Assembly: GCF_900112645.1 (NCBI RefSeq)
Contig: NZ_FOMO01000011.1
Span: 62,001-126,000 of the forward strand
Direction of reading: 5' to 3'
From: Phytopseudomonas straminea
GTDB taxonomy: Bacteria > Pseudomonadota > Gammaproteobacteria > Pseudomonadales > Pseudomonadaceae
DNA: 64,000 bases
Shown piece by piece: positions 1 through 8,263 of this stretch. Both the position numbers and the translations under genes were made by a program. The notes below the pieces were generated by a model. The model was not told where the DNA came from, ran no database searches, and saw only the letters and a list, made by a program, of their open reading frames with translations. How positions within the stretch are numbered: the first letter of the stretch is position 1; each line of letters begins with the position of its first letter.

Positions 1-1484
1 ACGAAGTACACGTAGCGCTGGACGCGGTCGAAGACGGCTTCGGTGAAACCAAGCTGTCCCGCGAAAAAGCCAAGCGCGCCGAGTGCTGGATCGTTCTGGA
101 AGCAGCTTTCGCCGCTGAGGAAGTGGTCAAGGGCGTTATCAACGGTAAGGTTAAAGGCGGCTTCACTGTCGACGTTAACGGCATCCGTGCGTTCCTGCCA
201 GGTTCCCTGGTCGATGTCCGTCCGGTGCGTGATACCACTCACCTGGAAGGCAAAGAGCTGGAATTCAAGGTCATCAAGCTGGACCAGAAGCGCAACAACG
301 TTGTCGTTTCCCGTCGCAGCGTCCTGGAAGCCGAAAACAGTGCCGAGCGCGAAGCGCTGCTGGAATCGCTGCAGGAAGGCCAGCAGGTCAAGGGTATCGT
401 CAAGAACCTCACCGACTACGGCGCATTCGTGGATCTGGGTGGCGTCGACGGCCTGCTGCACATCACCGACATGGCCTGGAAGCGTATCAAGCACCCGTCC
501 GAGATCGTCAACGTTGGCGACGAGATCGACGTCAAGGTTCTGAAGTACGATCGCGAGCGTAACCGTGTTTCCCTGGGCCTGAAGCAACTGGGCGAAGACC
601 CATGGGTTGCCATCAAGGCTCGTTACCCGGAAAGCACCCGCGTCATGGCGCGTGTGACCAACCTGACCGACTACGGCTGCTTCGCAGAGCTGGAAGAAGG
701 CGTGGAAGGCCTGGTACACGTTTCCGAAATGGACTGGACCAACAAGAACATCCACCCGTCGAAAGTCGTTCAGGTTGGCGACGAAGTGGAAGTCATGGTT
801 CTGGACATCGACGAAGAGCGTCGTCGTATCTCCCTGGGTATCAAGCAGTGCAAAACCAACCCGTGGGAAGACTTCTCCGGTCAGTTCAACAAGGGTGACA
901 AGATCTCCGGCACCATCAAGTCGATCACCGATTTCGGTATCTTCATTGGTCTGGACGGCGGCATCGACGGCCTGGTTCACCTGTCCGACATCTCCTGGAA
1001 CGAAGTCGGCGAAGAAGCCGTACGTCGCTTCAAGAAGGGCGACGAGCTGGAAACCGTCATCCTGTCGGTTGACCCGGAGCGTGAGCGCATCTCCCTGGGC
1101 ATCAAGCAACTGGAAGAAGATCCGTTCTCCGACTACGTTGCTGTCAACGACAAAGGCACCATCGTTCGCGGTACCGTGAAGGAAGTTGACGCCAAGGGCG
1201 CCATCATCACTCTGGCCGACGGCATCGAAGCCACTCTGAAAGCCTCCGAAATCAGCCGTGACCGCGTTGAAGACGCGCGCAACGTTCTGAAAGAAGGCGA
1301 AGAAGTAGAGGCCAAGATCATCAGCGTCGATCGCAAGAGCCGCGTGATCAGCCTGTCCGTCAAGTCGAAAGACGTTGAAGACGAAAAAGAAGCCATCAAG
1401 GAAATGCGCAAGCAGGAAGTTGAAACTTCCGGTCCGACCACCATCGGTGATCTGATTCGTGCGCAAATGGAAAACCAGAACTAA
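1..1484 (+). CDS. rpsA: 30S ribosomal protein S1 (5' truncated by window edge)
   Basis: The reading frame is open from base 3 and ends at TAA 1482-1484. It lacks roughly the first 65-70 residues. Ribosomal protein S1 binds mRNA and brings it to the 30S subunit. The visible part carries the successive S1 (OB-fold) repeats, recognised by recurring segments such as GIVKNLTDYGAFVDLGGVDG, GRVTNLTDYGCF-like and KSITDFGIFIGLDGG, each followed by an RISLG-type ending. Similarity to Escherichia coli S1, recalled from memory, is very high across the whole length. In most pseudomonads I remember, ihfB follows rpsA; here a terminator and then the benzoate cluster follow. Identification is certain. Confidence 0.98.
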   Translation, partial: EVHVALDAVEDGFGETKLSREKAKRAECWIVLEAAFAAEEVVKGVINGKVKGGFTVDVNGIRAFLPGSLVDVRPVRDTTHLEGKELEFKVIKLDQKRNNVVVSRRSVLEAENSAEREALLESLQEGQQVKGIVKNLTDYGAFVDLGGVDGLLHITDMAWKRIKHPSEIVNVGDEIDVKVLKYDRERNRVSLGLKQLGEDPWVAIKARYPESTRVMARVTNLTDYGCFAELEEGVEGLVHVSEMDWTNKNIHPSKVVQVGDEVEVMVLDIDEERRRISLGIKQCKTNPWEDFSGQFNKGDKISGTIKSITDFGIFIGLDGGIDGLVHLSDISWNEVGEEAVRRFKKGDELETVILSVDPERERISLGIKQLEEDPFSDYVAVNDKGTIVRGTVKEVDAKGAIITLADGIEATLKASEISRDRVEDARNVLKEGEEVEAKIISVDRKSRVISLSVKSKDVEDEKEAIKEMRKQEVETSGPTTIGDLIRAQMENQN

Positions 1485-1500
1485 GTTCGGGTAATCCACC

Positions 1501-1531
1501 AAAAAAAGGGCGACTTCGGTCGCCCTTTTTT
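1501..1531 (+). terminator. Rho-independent terminator of rpsA
   Basis: A 7-bp GC-rich stem GGGCGAC/GTCGCCC (1508-1514 and 1519-1525) closes on a TTCG tetraloop and is followed by a run of six T. An A-run precedes it, so it could also work in the other direction. Confidence 0.95.
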
Positions 1532-1569
1532 ATACCTGTAGAAAACTGAAACACCCCGCAAAGGGGCCC

Positions 1570-1632
1570 TGCAGAATCCGGATATCGATCTGCAGTAAAC
1601 GGCTATTGCCCCTTCGTACCCGCTCTTAATCT
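1570..1632 (+). promoter_or_regulatory. BenR/XylS-type activator sites and benA promoter
   Basis: Two direct repeats fit TGCA-N6-GGNTA: TGCAGAATCCGGATA at 1570-1584 and TGCAGTAAACGGCTA at 1591-1605, 21 bp apart. After the second, 21 bp lead to TAATCT (1627-1632), a plausible -10. XylS at the Pm promoter uses the same motif, repeat spacing and distance to the -10 (from memory). This makes the site a likely target of BenR, encoded at 13541, with transcription starting near 1640. There is no good -35, as expected for an activator-dependent promoter. Confidence 0.85.
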
Positions 1633-1640
1633 GGCCCTGC

Positions 1641-1690
1641 CTGATACGCCCATCTGGCGTTAGCTGATACGCCCGCTGTGGCGTTGCCTG
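1641..1690 (+). repeat. Tandem 23-24 nt hairpin repeats in the benA leader
   Basis: The unit CTGATACGCC...TGGCGTT begins at 1641 and 1664, and a third partial copy (CTGATAAG) begins at 1688. Each full copy can fold as a 5-bp ACGCC/GGCGT hairpin. The repeats lie between the predicted transcription start and the ribosome binding site of benA. Confidence 0.7.
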
Positions 1691-1692
1691 AT

Positions 1693-1700
1693 AAGAACAA
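1693..1700 (+). promoter_or_regulatory. Hfq/Crc-type motif AAGAACAA before benA
   Basis: AAGAACAA fits the AAnAAnAA catabolite-activity consensus of pseudomonads. It ends directly against the ribosome binding site (CGGAGG from 1701), so Hfq/Crc bound here would cover translation initiation. Confidence 0.6.
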
Positions 1701-1716
1701 CGGAGGGTACGACCCC

Positions 1717-3093
1717 ATGACCGGCACACTCGATCGCCTTGCCCGGCAGCTCACTGAATCCGTTCAGGAGGATCCTGCCAAGGGTATTTTCCGCTGCCGC
1801 CGCGACGTTTTTACTGATCCGGATCTGTTCGAACTGGAGATGAAGCACATCTTCGAAAGCGGCTGGGTTTACCTCGCCCATGAGAGCCAGATTCTCGAGA
1901 TCAACGATTACTTCACTACCCATATCGGCCGCCAGCCCGTGGTCATCACCCGCGACAAAGGCGGTGAGCTGCATGGTCTGATCAACGCCTGCGCGCACCG
2001 CGGCGCCGTGCTGTGCCGCCGCAAGCAGGGCAACAAGGGCTCGTTCACCTGCCCATTCCACGGCTGGACCTTCAGCAACGTCGGCAAGCTGCTCAAGGTG
2101 AAGGACGCCAAGACCGGCGGCTACCCCGACAGCTTCGACTGCGACGGTTCCCACGATCTCACGCGCCTGGCGCGCTTCCAGAGCTACCGGGGGTTCCTGT
2201 TCGGCAGCCTCAGCGAGGCAGTGCCGGCGCTGGAAGACTACCTGGGCGAAACCCGGGTGATCATCGACCAGATCGTCGACCAGGCGCCCGAAGGCATCGA
2301 AGTGCTGCGCGGCAACTCCTCGTACTTCTACGACGGCAACTGGAAGCTGCAGATCGAGAACGGTGCCGACGGTTATCACGTCAGCTCCGTGCATTGGAAC
2401 TACTCGGCGACCATGCAGCGCCGCAACTACGAAGCCGAAGGCACCCGTACCGTGGATGCCAACGGCTGGTCGAAGAGCGTCGGCGGCTTCTATGCCTACG
2501 ACCACGGACACATCCTGTTGTGGACGCGGTTGATCAACCCTGAAGTACGCCCGGTATTCGAGCATCGCGACGAGCTGGTGGCCAAATTCGGTGAAACCCG
2601 CGCCGACATCATCGTCGGCCAGACCCGCAACCTGTGCCTGTACCCCAGCGTGTACCTGATGGATCAGTTCTCCACGCAGATCCGCGTGGTACGCCCGATT
2701 GCCGTCGACAAGACCGAAGTGACCATCTACTGCTTCGCACCCAAGGGCGAAAGCGACCAGGCCCGGGCGCTGCGTATTCGTCAGTACGAGGATTTCTTCA
2801 ACGTCACCGGCATGGGTACGCCGGACGACCTGGAAGAGTTTCGCGCCTGCCAGAGCGGCTATGCCGGCCAGGCCGCGCAGTGGAACGACCTCAGTCGTGG
2901 CGCCAGCCACTGGATCGAAGGGGCTGACGACAATGCCAAGGCCATGGGCATGCAGCCCTTGCTCAGCGGCGTGAAGTCCGAGGACGAGGGGCTGTTCGTG
3001 CGTCAGCACGCCCACTGGGCGCAGGTGATGAGCAGGGCCATCGACAGCGAGCGGGCGAAGCTGATCGCCACCGACGGGGAGCACGTAGCATGA
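1717..3093 (+). CDS. benA: Benzoate 1,2-dioxygenase, large (alpha) subunit
   Basis: Terminal oxygenase subunit that, with BenB and BenC, dioxygenates benzoate to the cis-diol carboxylate. It has 458 residues, usual for the BenA/XylX family. The Rieske [2Fe-2S] ligands are C92-A-H94 and C112-P-F-H115-G-W. The mononuclear iron centre is seen in NGADGYHVSSVH, with D218, H221 and H226. The start at 1717 is chosen because GGAGG lies about 10 bp upstream; an in-frame alternative at 1678 lacks such a site and would run through the leader repeats. The stop overlaps the benB start as ATGA. Toluate dioxygenase (XylX) is the nearest alternative, but the benK/benE/cat context favours benzoate. Confidence 0.96.
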   Translation: MTGTLDRLARQLTESVQEDPAKGIFRCRRDVFTDPDLFELEMKHIFESGWVYLAHESQILEINDYFTTHIGRQPVVITRDKGGELHGLINACAHRGAVLCRRKQGNKGSFTCPFHGWTFSNVGKLLKVKDAKTGGYPDSFDCDGSHDLTRLARFQSYRGFLFGSLSEAVPALEDYLGETRVIIDQIVDQAPEGIEVLRGNSSYFYDGNWKLQIENGADGYHVSSVHWNYSATMQRRNYEAEGTRTVDANGWSKSVGGFYAYDHGHILLWTRLINPEVRPVFEHRDELVAKFGETRADIIVGQTRNLCLYPSVYLMDQFSTQIRVVRPIAVDKTEVTIYCFAPKGESDQARALRIRQYEDFFNVTGMGTPDDLEEFRACQSGYAGQAAQWNDLSRGASHWIEGADDNAKAMGMQPLLSGVKSEDEGLFVRQHAHWAQVMSRAIDSERAKLIATDGEHVA

Positions 3094-3578
3094 GCGCCAA
3101 TCGACAGCTGATCCTCGATTTCATCTACCGCGAAGCACGCCTGCTCGACGATCGTCAGTGGGACGAGTGGCTGGAGTGCTATTCGAGCAAGGCGGTGTTC
3201 TGGATGCCGGCCTGGGACGATAACGACCAGCTGATCGAGGACCCACAGCGGGAGATCTCGCTGATCTACTACCCCAACCGCGAAGGGTTGGAGGACCGGG
3301 TGTTCCGCATCAAGACCGAGCGCTCCAGCGCCAGCACGCCGGAGCCGCGTACCGCGCACTTCATCGCCAACCTGGAGGTGCTCGAGGAGAGCGCCGAGCA
3401 GGTTCAGGTGCGTTTCAACTGGCAGACCCTGAGCCATCGCTACAAGAGCACCGATGTCTACTTCGGCACCTCGTTCTACCACCTGGACATGCGTGGCGAT
3501 CAGCCGTTGATCACCCGCAAGAAGGTGGTGCTCAAGAACGATTACGTGCACCAGGTTCTCGACATCTACCACATCTGA
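3090..3578 (+). CDS. benB: Benzoate 1,2-dioxygenase, small (beta) subunit
   Basis: 162 residues, the usual size for the small subunit of the ring-hydroxylating dioxygenase family (SnoaL-like fold). This subunit is structural and has no metal ligands; it packs with BenA as an alpha3-beta3 hexamer. The family segment DRQWDEWLECYSSKAVFWMP near the N-terminus is clear. It overlaps the benA stop by 4 bp, which suggests translational coupling for equal subunit amounts. Confidence 0.96.
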   Translation: MSANRQLILDFIYREARLLDDRQWDEWLECYSSKAVFWMPAWDDNDQLIEDPQREISLIYYPNREGLEDRVFRIKTERSSASTPEPRTAHFIANLEVLEESAEQVQVRFNWQTLSHRYKSTDVYFGTSFYHLDMRGDQPLITRKKVVLKNDYVHQVLDIYHI

Positions 3579-3630
3579 ATTCGCACGCGGCCGCCAGCAC
3601 AGCATCTGGCGGCTGGGCCGAGGTATTGCC

Positions 3631-4674
3631 ATGACGTACACCATCGCCCTGAATTTCGAAGACGGGGTTACCCGCTTCATCGACTGCAAGGCCAACGAAA
3701 AGGTGCTGGATGCGGCCTACCGCAACCGCATCAACCTGCCCATGGATTGCTCCGACGGCGTGTGCGGCACCTGCAAGTGCCGCTGCGAGGACGGTGAGTA
3801 CGACCAGGGCGAGGACTACATCGAGGATGCCCTCAGTGACGACGAGGCCGCCCAGGGCCTGGTGCTGACCTGCCAGATGGTGCCGGCCTCGGACTGCGTG
3901 ATCGCCGTTCCGGTGCCGTCCACCGCCTGCAAGACCGGCACGGGTAGCTTCCAAGGCGAGCTGGTGTCGATCACGCCCCACGCTGATGCGGCGCTGGAAG
4001 TGACCTTCGATATCGCCGGTGGCGCTGCTGCGCCGAGCTTTTTGCCGGGCCAGTACGTGAACATCGCCGTGCCGGGCGCAGGCCAGACCCGCGCCTACTC
4101 GTTCAGCAACAAGCCGGGCGAGTCGCGTTTCGGCTTCCTGATCAAGCGCGTGCCCGGCGGGCTGATGAGCGCCTACCTGGATCAGGCGCAGCCGGGCGAG
4201 CGTCTGCAGTTCAGCGGGCCGCTGGGCACCTTCTACCTGCGCGATGTGCGCCGGCCGCTGCTGTTGCTGGCTGGCGGGACCGGCCTGGCGCCCTTTCTGT
4301 CGATGCTCGAGGTACTGGCCGAGCGCGGCTGCGAGCAGCCGATCAGCCTGATCTACGGCGTCACTCGCGATCTCGATCTGGTGCTGGTCGAGCGTCTGCA
4401 GCAGCTGGCCGAGCGCTTGCCGAGCCTGGTGTTCATCACCTGTGTGGCGGAGGCGCAGTCCCAGCATCCGCGCAAGGGCTACGTCACTCAGCACATGAGC
4501 GCGGCGATGCTCAATGACGGCAACGTCGACGTTTACCTGTGCGGGCCGCCGCCGATGGTCGATGCCGTGCGCCAGCACTTCACCGAGCAGGGCGTCACGC
4601 CAGCGAGTTTTCATTACGAGAAATTCACCCCAACCCAGGTGGTCAGCACCGATCGGCAAGCCCTGACGGCCTGA
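3631..4674 (+). CDS. benC: Benzoate dioxygenase electron-transfer component (ferredoxin-NADH reductase)
   Basis: Passes electrons from NADH through FAD and a plant-type [2Fe-2S] cluster to BenA. Domains in order: ferredoxin (about 1-95) with ligands C40, C45, C48 and C81; FAD-binding barrel (about 105-205) with RAYSFSN; NAD-binding domain (about 210-335) with LLLAGGTGLAPFLSML and YLCGPPPMVDAV. It has 347 residues, slightly longer than the roughly 336 usual. A short hairpin (3590-3597 with 3606-3613) lies in the 52-bp gap after benB and may tune processing of the operon mRNA. Confidence 0.96.
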   Translation: MTYTIALNFEDGVTRFIDCKANEKVLDAAYRNRINLPMDCSDGVCGTCKCRCEDGEYDQGEDYIEDALSDDEAAQGLVLTCQMVPASDCVIAVPVPSTACKTGTGSFQGELVSITPHADAALEVTFDIAGGAAAPSFLPGQYVNIAVPGAGQTRAYSFSNKPGESRFGFLIKRVPGGLMSAYLDQAQPGERLQFSGPLGTFYLRDVRRPLLLLAGGTGLAPFLSMLEVLAERGCEQPISLIYGVTRDLDLVLVERLQQLAERLPSLVFITCVAEAQSQHPRKGYVTQHMSAAMLNDGNVDVYLCGPPPMVDAVRQHFTEQGVTPASFHYEKFTPTQVVSTDRQALTA

Positions 4675-4684
4675 GGAGAGCGCC

Positions 4685-5461
4685 ATGCACAAGCGATTCG
4701 ACAACAAGGTGGCACTGGTCACCGGCGCAGCGCAGGGCATTGGTCGGCGGGTCGTCGAGCGCCTGGCGGCCGAGGGTGCGCGCATCGTCGCGGTGGACCG
4801 GGCCGAGCTGGTTCATGAACTCAACGGCGAGCTGGGACGGGGCGCCGAGTTGCTGACCCTGACCGCCGATTTGGAGCGCTACGAGGACTGCCAGCAGGTG
4901 ATGAGGCAGGCCGTGGGGCGTTTCGGTCGTCTGGACATCCTGATCAACAACGTTGGCGGCACCATCTGGGCGAAACCCTTCGAGCATTATCGAGAAGCGG
5001 AAATCGAAGCCGAGGTGCGCCGCTCGCTGTTCCCGACCCTGTGGTGCTGCCACGCTGCCTTGCCGGTGATGCTGGAGCAGGGCAGTGGCGCCATCGTCAA
5101 CGTGTCGTCCATCGCCACGCGCAGCCTCAATCGCGTGCCCTACGGTGCGGCCAAGGGCGGCGTCAATGCGCTGACCGCCTGCCTGGCCTTCGAGAACGCG
5201 CAGCGGGGGATTCGCGTCAATGCCACTGCACCGGGCGGCACCGAGGCGCCGCCGCGGCGTATCCCACGCAACGCCGCCGAACAGAGCGAACAGGAAAAGA
5301 CCTGGTACCAGCAGATCGTCGACCAGACCCTCGACAGCAGTCTGATGAAACGCTACGGCACGCTCGACGAGCAGGTCGGCGCGATTCTGTTTCTGGCGTC
5401 CGACGAGGCGTCGTACATCACTGGCGTGACCTTGCCGGTGGGTGGCGGTGACCTGGGCTAG
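4685..5461 (+). CDS. benD: 1,6-dihydroxycyclohexa-2,4-diene-1-carboxylate dehydrogenase
   Basis: NAD-dependent dehydrogenase that oxidises and decarboxylates the cis-diol from BenABC to catechol. It is a classical short-chain dehydrogenase of 258 residues: cofactor motif TGAAQGIG (13-20), NNVGG (88-92), catalytic S141/S142 and Y153-x3-K157. GAGGAG lies just upstream of the start, and the gene begins only 10 bp after benC. Context (benABC before, benK after) fixes the substrate assignment. Confidence 0.95.
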   Translation: MHKRFDNKVALVTGAAQGIGRRVVERLAAEGARIVAVDRAELVHELNGELGRGAELLTLTADLERYEDCQQVMRQAVGRFGRLDILINNVGGTIWAKPFEHYREAEIEAEVRRSLFPTLWCCHAALPVMLEQGSGAIVNVSSIATRSLNRVPYGAAKGGVNALTACLAFENAQRGIRVNATAPGGTEAPPRRIPRNAAEQSEQEKTWYQQIVDQTLDSSLMKRYGTLDEQVGAILFLASDEASYITGVTLPVGGGDLG

Positions 5462-5510
5462 CACCCCGCGTAACACAAGTAGACCAGGCGACAACGCCTG
5501 CCAAGGCTTC

Positions 5511-5523
5511 ACAACAACAATAA
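5511..5523 (+). promoter_or_regulatory. Hfq/Crc-type motif before benK
   Basis: The run AACAACAATAA (5513-5523) contains two overlapping AAnAAnAA units and sits 12-20 bp ahead of the benK start. It probably subjects BenK synthesis to catabolite repression. Confidence 0.65.
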
Positions 5524-5535
5524 GAGACCCATGCC

Positions 5536-6870
5536 ATGCGTAACCTCGACGTCAACGACGTGATCGACAATGCCTGTTTCAATTCCTTCCACTGGCTGGT
5601 GATGTGCCTGTGCGCCTTGCTGCTGATCTTCGACGGCTACGACCTGTTCATCTACGGCGTGGTGCTGCCGGTGATCATGAAAGAATGGGGGCTCACTCCA
5701 CTGCAGGCCGGCGCCCTGGGCAGCTATGCGCTGTTCGGCATGATGTTCGGTGCGCTGTTGTTCGGCAGCCTGGCGGACAAAATCGGCCGCAAGAAGGGCA
5801 TCGCCATCTGCTTCGCGCTGTTCAGCGTGGCGACCATCGTCAACGGCTTCGCCAGTAATCCCACCGAGTTCGGCATCTGTCGCTTTATCGCCGGTCTCGG
5901 CTGCGGCGGCCTGATGCCCAACGCGGTGGCGCTGATGAACGAATACGCGCCGAAGAAACTGCGCAGCACCCTGGTGGCGGTGATGTTCAGCGGCTATTCG
6001 CTGGGCGGCATGCTGTCGGCCGGCGTGGGCATCTTCATGCTGCCGCGTTTTGGCTGGGAGTCGATGTTCTTCGCCGCCGCGCTGCCGTTGCTGTTGTTGC
6101 CGGTGATCCTCTACTACCTGCCCGAATCCGTCGGTTTTCTGGTGCGCCGTGGCGAGCATGACAGGGCCCGCGCCTTGCTAGGCCGACTTGACCCGAATCT
6201 AGCGCTGGATGCCGACGTGCAACTGACCGTCAACGAGCGCAAGGGCGGCGGCGTTTCTGTGCTGGAGTTGTTTCGCAATGGCCTGGCGGTACGCACCCTG
6301 TCGATCTGGGTAGCGTTCTTCTGCTGCCTGCTGATGGTCTACGCGCTGAGCTCCTGGCTACCGAAGCTGATGGCCAATGCCGGCTACAGCCTGGGCTCGA
6401 GTCTGTCGTTCCTGCTGGCCCTCAACTTCGGGGGCATGGCCGGCGCGATTCTTGGTGGCTGGCTGGGCGACCGCTTCAACCTGACCAAAGTCAAGGTCGG
6501 CTTCTTCATCGCCGCGGCGGTGTCCATCAGCCTGCTCGGGTTCAAGAGCCCGACGCTGGTGCTGTACCTGCTGATCTTCATCGCCGGTGCGACCACCATC
6601 GGCACGCAGATCCTGCTGTATGCCGGCACCGCCCAGCTGTATGGCCTGTCGATCCGCTCCACGGGCCTTGGTTGGGCCTCGGGTATCGGCCGCAACGGCG
6701 CCATCGTCGGCCCGCTGCTCGGTGGCGCGCTGATGGGCATCGAGCTGCCGCTGCAGCTCAACTTCATGGCTTTCGCCATTCCCGGCGCGATCGCGGCTCT
6801 GGCCATGCTGGTATTCGCCCTGAACAGCGCTCGGTCCGAAAGGCTCAGCCTGCAACCCAGCAAGGCCTGA
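5536..6870 (+). CDS. benK: MFS benzoate transporter BenK
   Basis: 444-residue inner-membrane transporter of the aromatic acid:H+ symporter family, with about 12 membrane segments. The family loop motif GSLADKIGRKKG follows the second membrane segment, and the first segment carries the FDGYDLF-type aspartates (LLIFDGYDLFIYG) typical of PcaK/BenK proteins. It lies 74 bp after benD in the same direction. The ATG at 5536 is taken; the ATG at 5531 is in another frame. Confidence 0.92.
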   Translation: MRNLDVNDVIDNACFNSFHWLVMCLCALLLIFDGYDLFIYGVVLPVIMKEWGLTPLQAGALGSYALFGMMFGALLFGSLADKIGRKKGIAICFALFSVATIVNGFASNPTEFGICRFIAGLGCGGLMPNAVALMNEYAPKKLRSTLVAVMFSGYSLGGMLSAGVGIFMLPRFGWESMFFAAALPLLLLPVILYYLPESVGFLVRRGEHDRARALLGRLDPNLALDADVQLTVNERKGGGVSVLELFRNGLAVRTLSIWVAFFCCLLMVYALSSWLPKLMANAGYSLGSSLSFLLALNFGGMAGAILGGWLGDRFNLTKVKVGFFIAAAVSISLLGFKSPTLVLYLLIFIAGATTIGTQILLYAGTAQLYGLSIRSTGLGWASGIGRNGAIVGPLLGGALMGIELPLQLNFMAFAIPGAIAALAMLVFALNSARSERLSLQPSKA

Positions 6871-6900
6871 TCGCCACCTGCCATCCGAACTCTGATCCAT

Positions 6901-6927
6901 CCCCGTTCACCTTGTCGGTGAACGGGG
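6901..6927 (+). other. 11-bp perfect hairpin between benK and benE
   Basis: CCCCGTTCACC (6901-6911) pairs fully with GGTGAACGGGG (6917-6927) across a 5-nt loop. No T-run follows, so it is more likely an mRNA stabiliser or partial terminator inside the operon than a full stop. Confidence 0.6.
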
Positions 6928-6962
6928 AGCGGCTGCGGCCGCCCGTTTGATGGAGCGAAGCA

Positions 6963-8177
6963 ATGACGCTGAAGGACATGTCGCTGTCGGCGCCCGTCGC
7001 CGGCTTTATTGCCACGGTGATTTCCTATGCCGGGCCGCTGGTGATCATCTTCCAGGCGGCGCGCACGGCAGGTCTGCCGGCCGAGGTGCTGTCGTCGTGG
7101 ATCTGGGCGATCAGCATCGGCAGCGGTGTGCTGGGCATCGTGCTCAGCCTGCGCTACCGGGCGCCGGTGGTGATCGCCTGGTCGGCGCCGGGCTCGGCGC
7201 TGCTGGTCAGTCTGTTGCCGCAGGTGAGTCTCGGCGAGGCGGTGGGCGCCTACCTGGTAGCCAACCTGATCGTGCTGGTGGTGGGCCTCAGCGGCGCCTT
7301 CGACAAACTGGTCGCACGGCTACCGCTGTCGGTGTGTGCGGCGATGCTGGCGGGCATTCTGTTCAGCTTCGGCAGTGCGCTGTTCACCTCGCTGCAGGAA
7401 CAGCCGCTGCTGGTGCTGGCGATGTTCGTCACCTACCTGGTGTGCAAGCGCCTGTCGCCGCGCTACGCGGTACTGGCGGTGTTGCTGGTCGGTGTCGGGT
7501 TGGTGATCGGCCGCGGCGAGTTGAGCGCCGACGCCTGGGTGATCGGCCTGGCCACGCCGGTGTGGATCACCCCGCAGTTCTCCCTGACGGCGATGCTCAA
7601 CATCGGCGTACCGCTGGCGGTGGTGGCGCTGACCGGGCAGTTCATACCCGGCATGGCTTTGCTGCGCAGTAGCGGTTACGTAGGCGTGCCGGCGCGGCCG
7701 TTGCTGGCGGGCTGTGGCCTGGGCAGCTTGCTGCTGGCGCCCTTTGCCTGCCATGGCCTGGCGCTGGGGGCGATTACCGCGGCGATCTGTACTGGCCGTG
7801 AGGCCCATGAGCGGCCCGAGCGTCGCTATGTGGCCGGTGTAGTCGGTGGAGTGTTCTATCTGCTGTTCGGCCTGTTCGGGGCAACCCTGGTCAGCCTGTT
7901 CACCGCCTTTCCCCAGGCGCTGGTGGCGGCGTTGGCGGGGCTCGCACTGTTCGGCGCGATTTCGGCTTCGCTGGCCGGGGCCATGGCCGTGCCGCAAGAG
8001 CGTGAAGCGGCGCTGGTGGCCTTTCTGGTCACCGCCTCGGGCATGTCCTTTCTCGGTCTGTCGGCGGCGTTCTGGGGGCTGATCTTCGGACTGTTCGCCC
8101 ATTGGCTGCTGACTCATGGAACCGCGCCCGCCACCGAGCAGGCCGTGCGTTCCAGGCCCGCTCAAGAGACTCGCTGA
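6963..8177 (+). CDS. benE: BenE family benzoate/H+ symporter
   Basis: 404 residues, almost wholly hydrophobic, with about 12 membrane segments and a short hydrophilic tail. The sequence matches the BenE family, which shares an inverted-repeat transporter fold with SLC26/uracil permeases: the half-helix segments IAWSAPGSALL and CHGLALGAITAAI are present. It is a second, mechanistically distinct benzoate uptake protein in the same cluster as BenK. The start has GGAG 8 bp upstream. Confidence 0.92.
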   Translation: MTLKDMSLSAPVAGFIATVISYAGPLVIIFQAARTAGLPAEVLSSWIWAISIGSGVLGIVLSLRYRAPVVIAWSAPGSALLVSLLPQVSLGEAVGAYLVANLIVLVVGLSGAFDKLVARLPLSVCAAMLAGILFSFGSALFTSLQEQPLLVLAMFVTYLVCKRLSPRYAVLAVLLVGVGLVIGRGELSADAWVIGLATPVWITPQFSLTAMLNIGVPLAVVALTGQFIPGMALLRSSGYVGVPARPLLAGCGLGSLLLAPFACHGLALGAITAAICTGREAHERPERRYVAGVVGGVFYLLFGLFGATLVSLFTAFPQALVAALAGLALFGAISASLAGAMAVPQEREAALVAFLVTASGMSFLGLSAAFWGLIFGLFAHWLLTHGTAPATEQAVRSRPAQETR

Positions 8178-8242
8178 ACCCCGATTTTCCTGATCCGGCT
8201 CTCCGCGCTGTTTGGCTTGGGGCGCCGTTGTACCCATGCAAT

Positions 8243-8250
8243 AACAACAA
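8243..8250 (+). promoter_or_regulatory. Hfq/Crc-type motif AACAACAA before benF
   Basis: AACAACAA lies 14 bp before the benF start, next to the GAG-rich ribosome binding region. Confidence 0.6.
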
Positions 8251-8263
8251 GAGCAGAGCAATC

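Noticed and set aside
1641..1690. benA leader repeats as the BenR binding site
   Set aside because: They lack TGCA-N6-GGNTA and lie downstream of the predicted start; the true candidate sites are at 1570-1605.
1660..3084. Long open frame on the minus strand across benA
   Set aside because: It mirrors benA, has no ribosome binding site or family signal, and high-GC DNA often gives such antisense frames.
3532..4785. Antisense frame of 417 codons across benC
   Set aside because: Arg/His/Ala-rich composition with no known domain; benC on the plus strand is beyond doubt.
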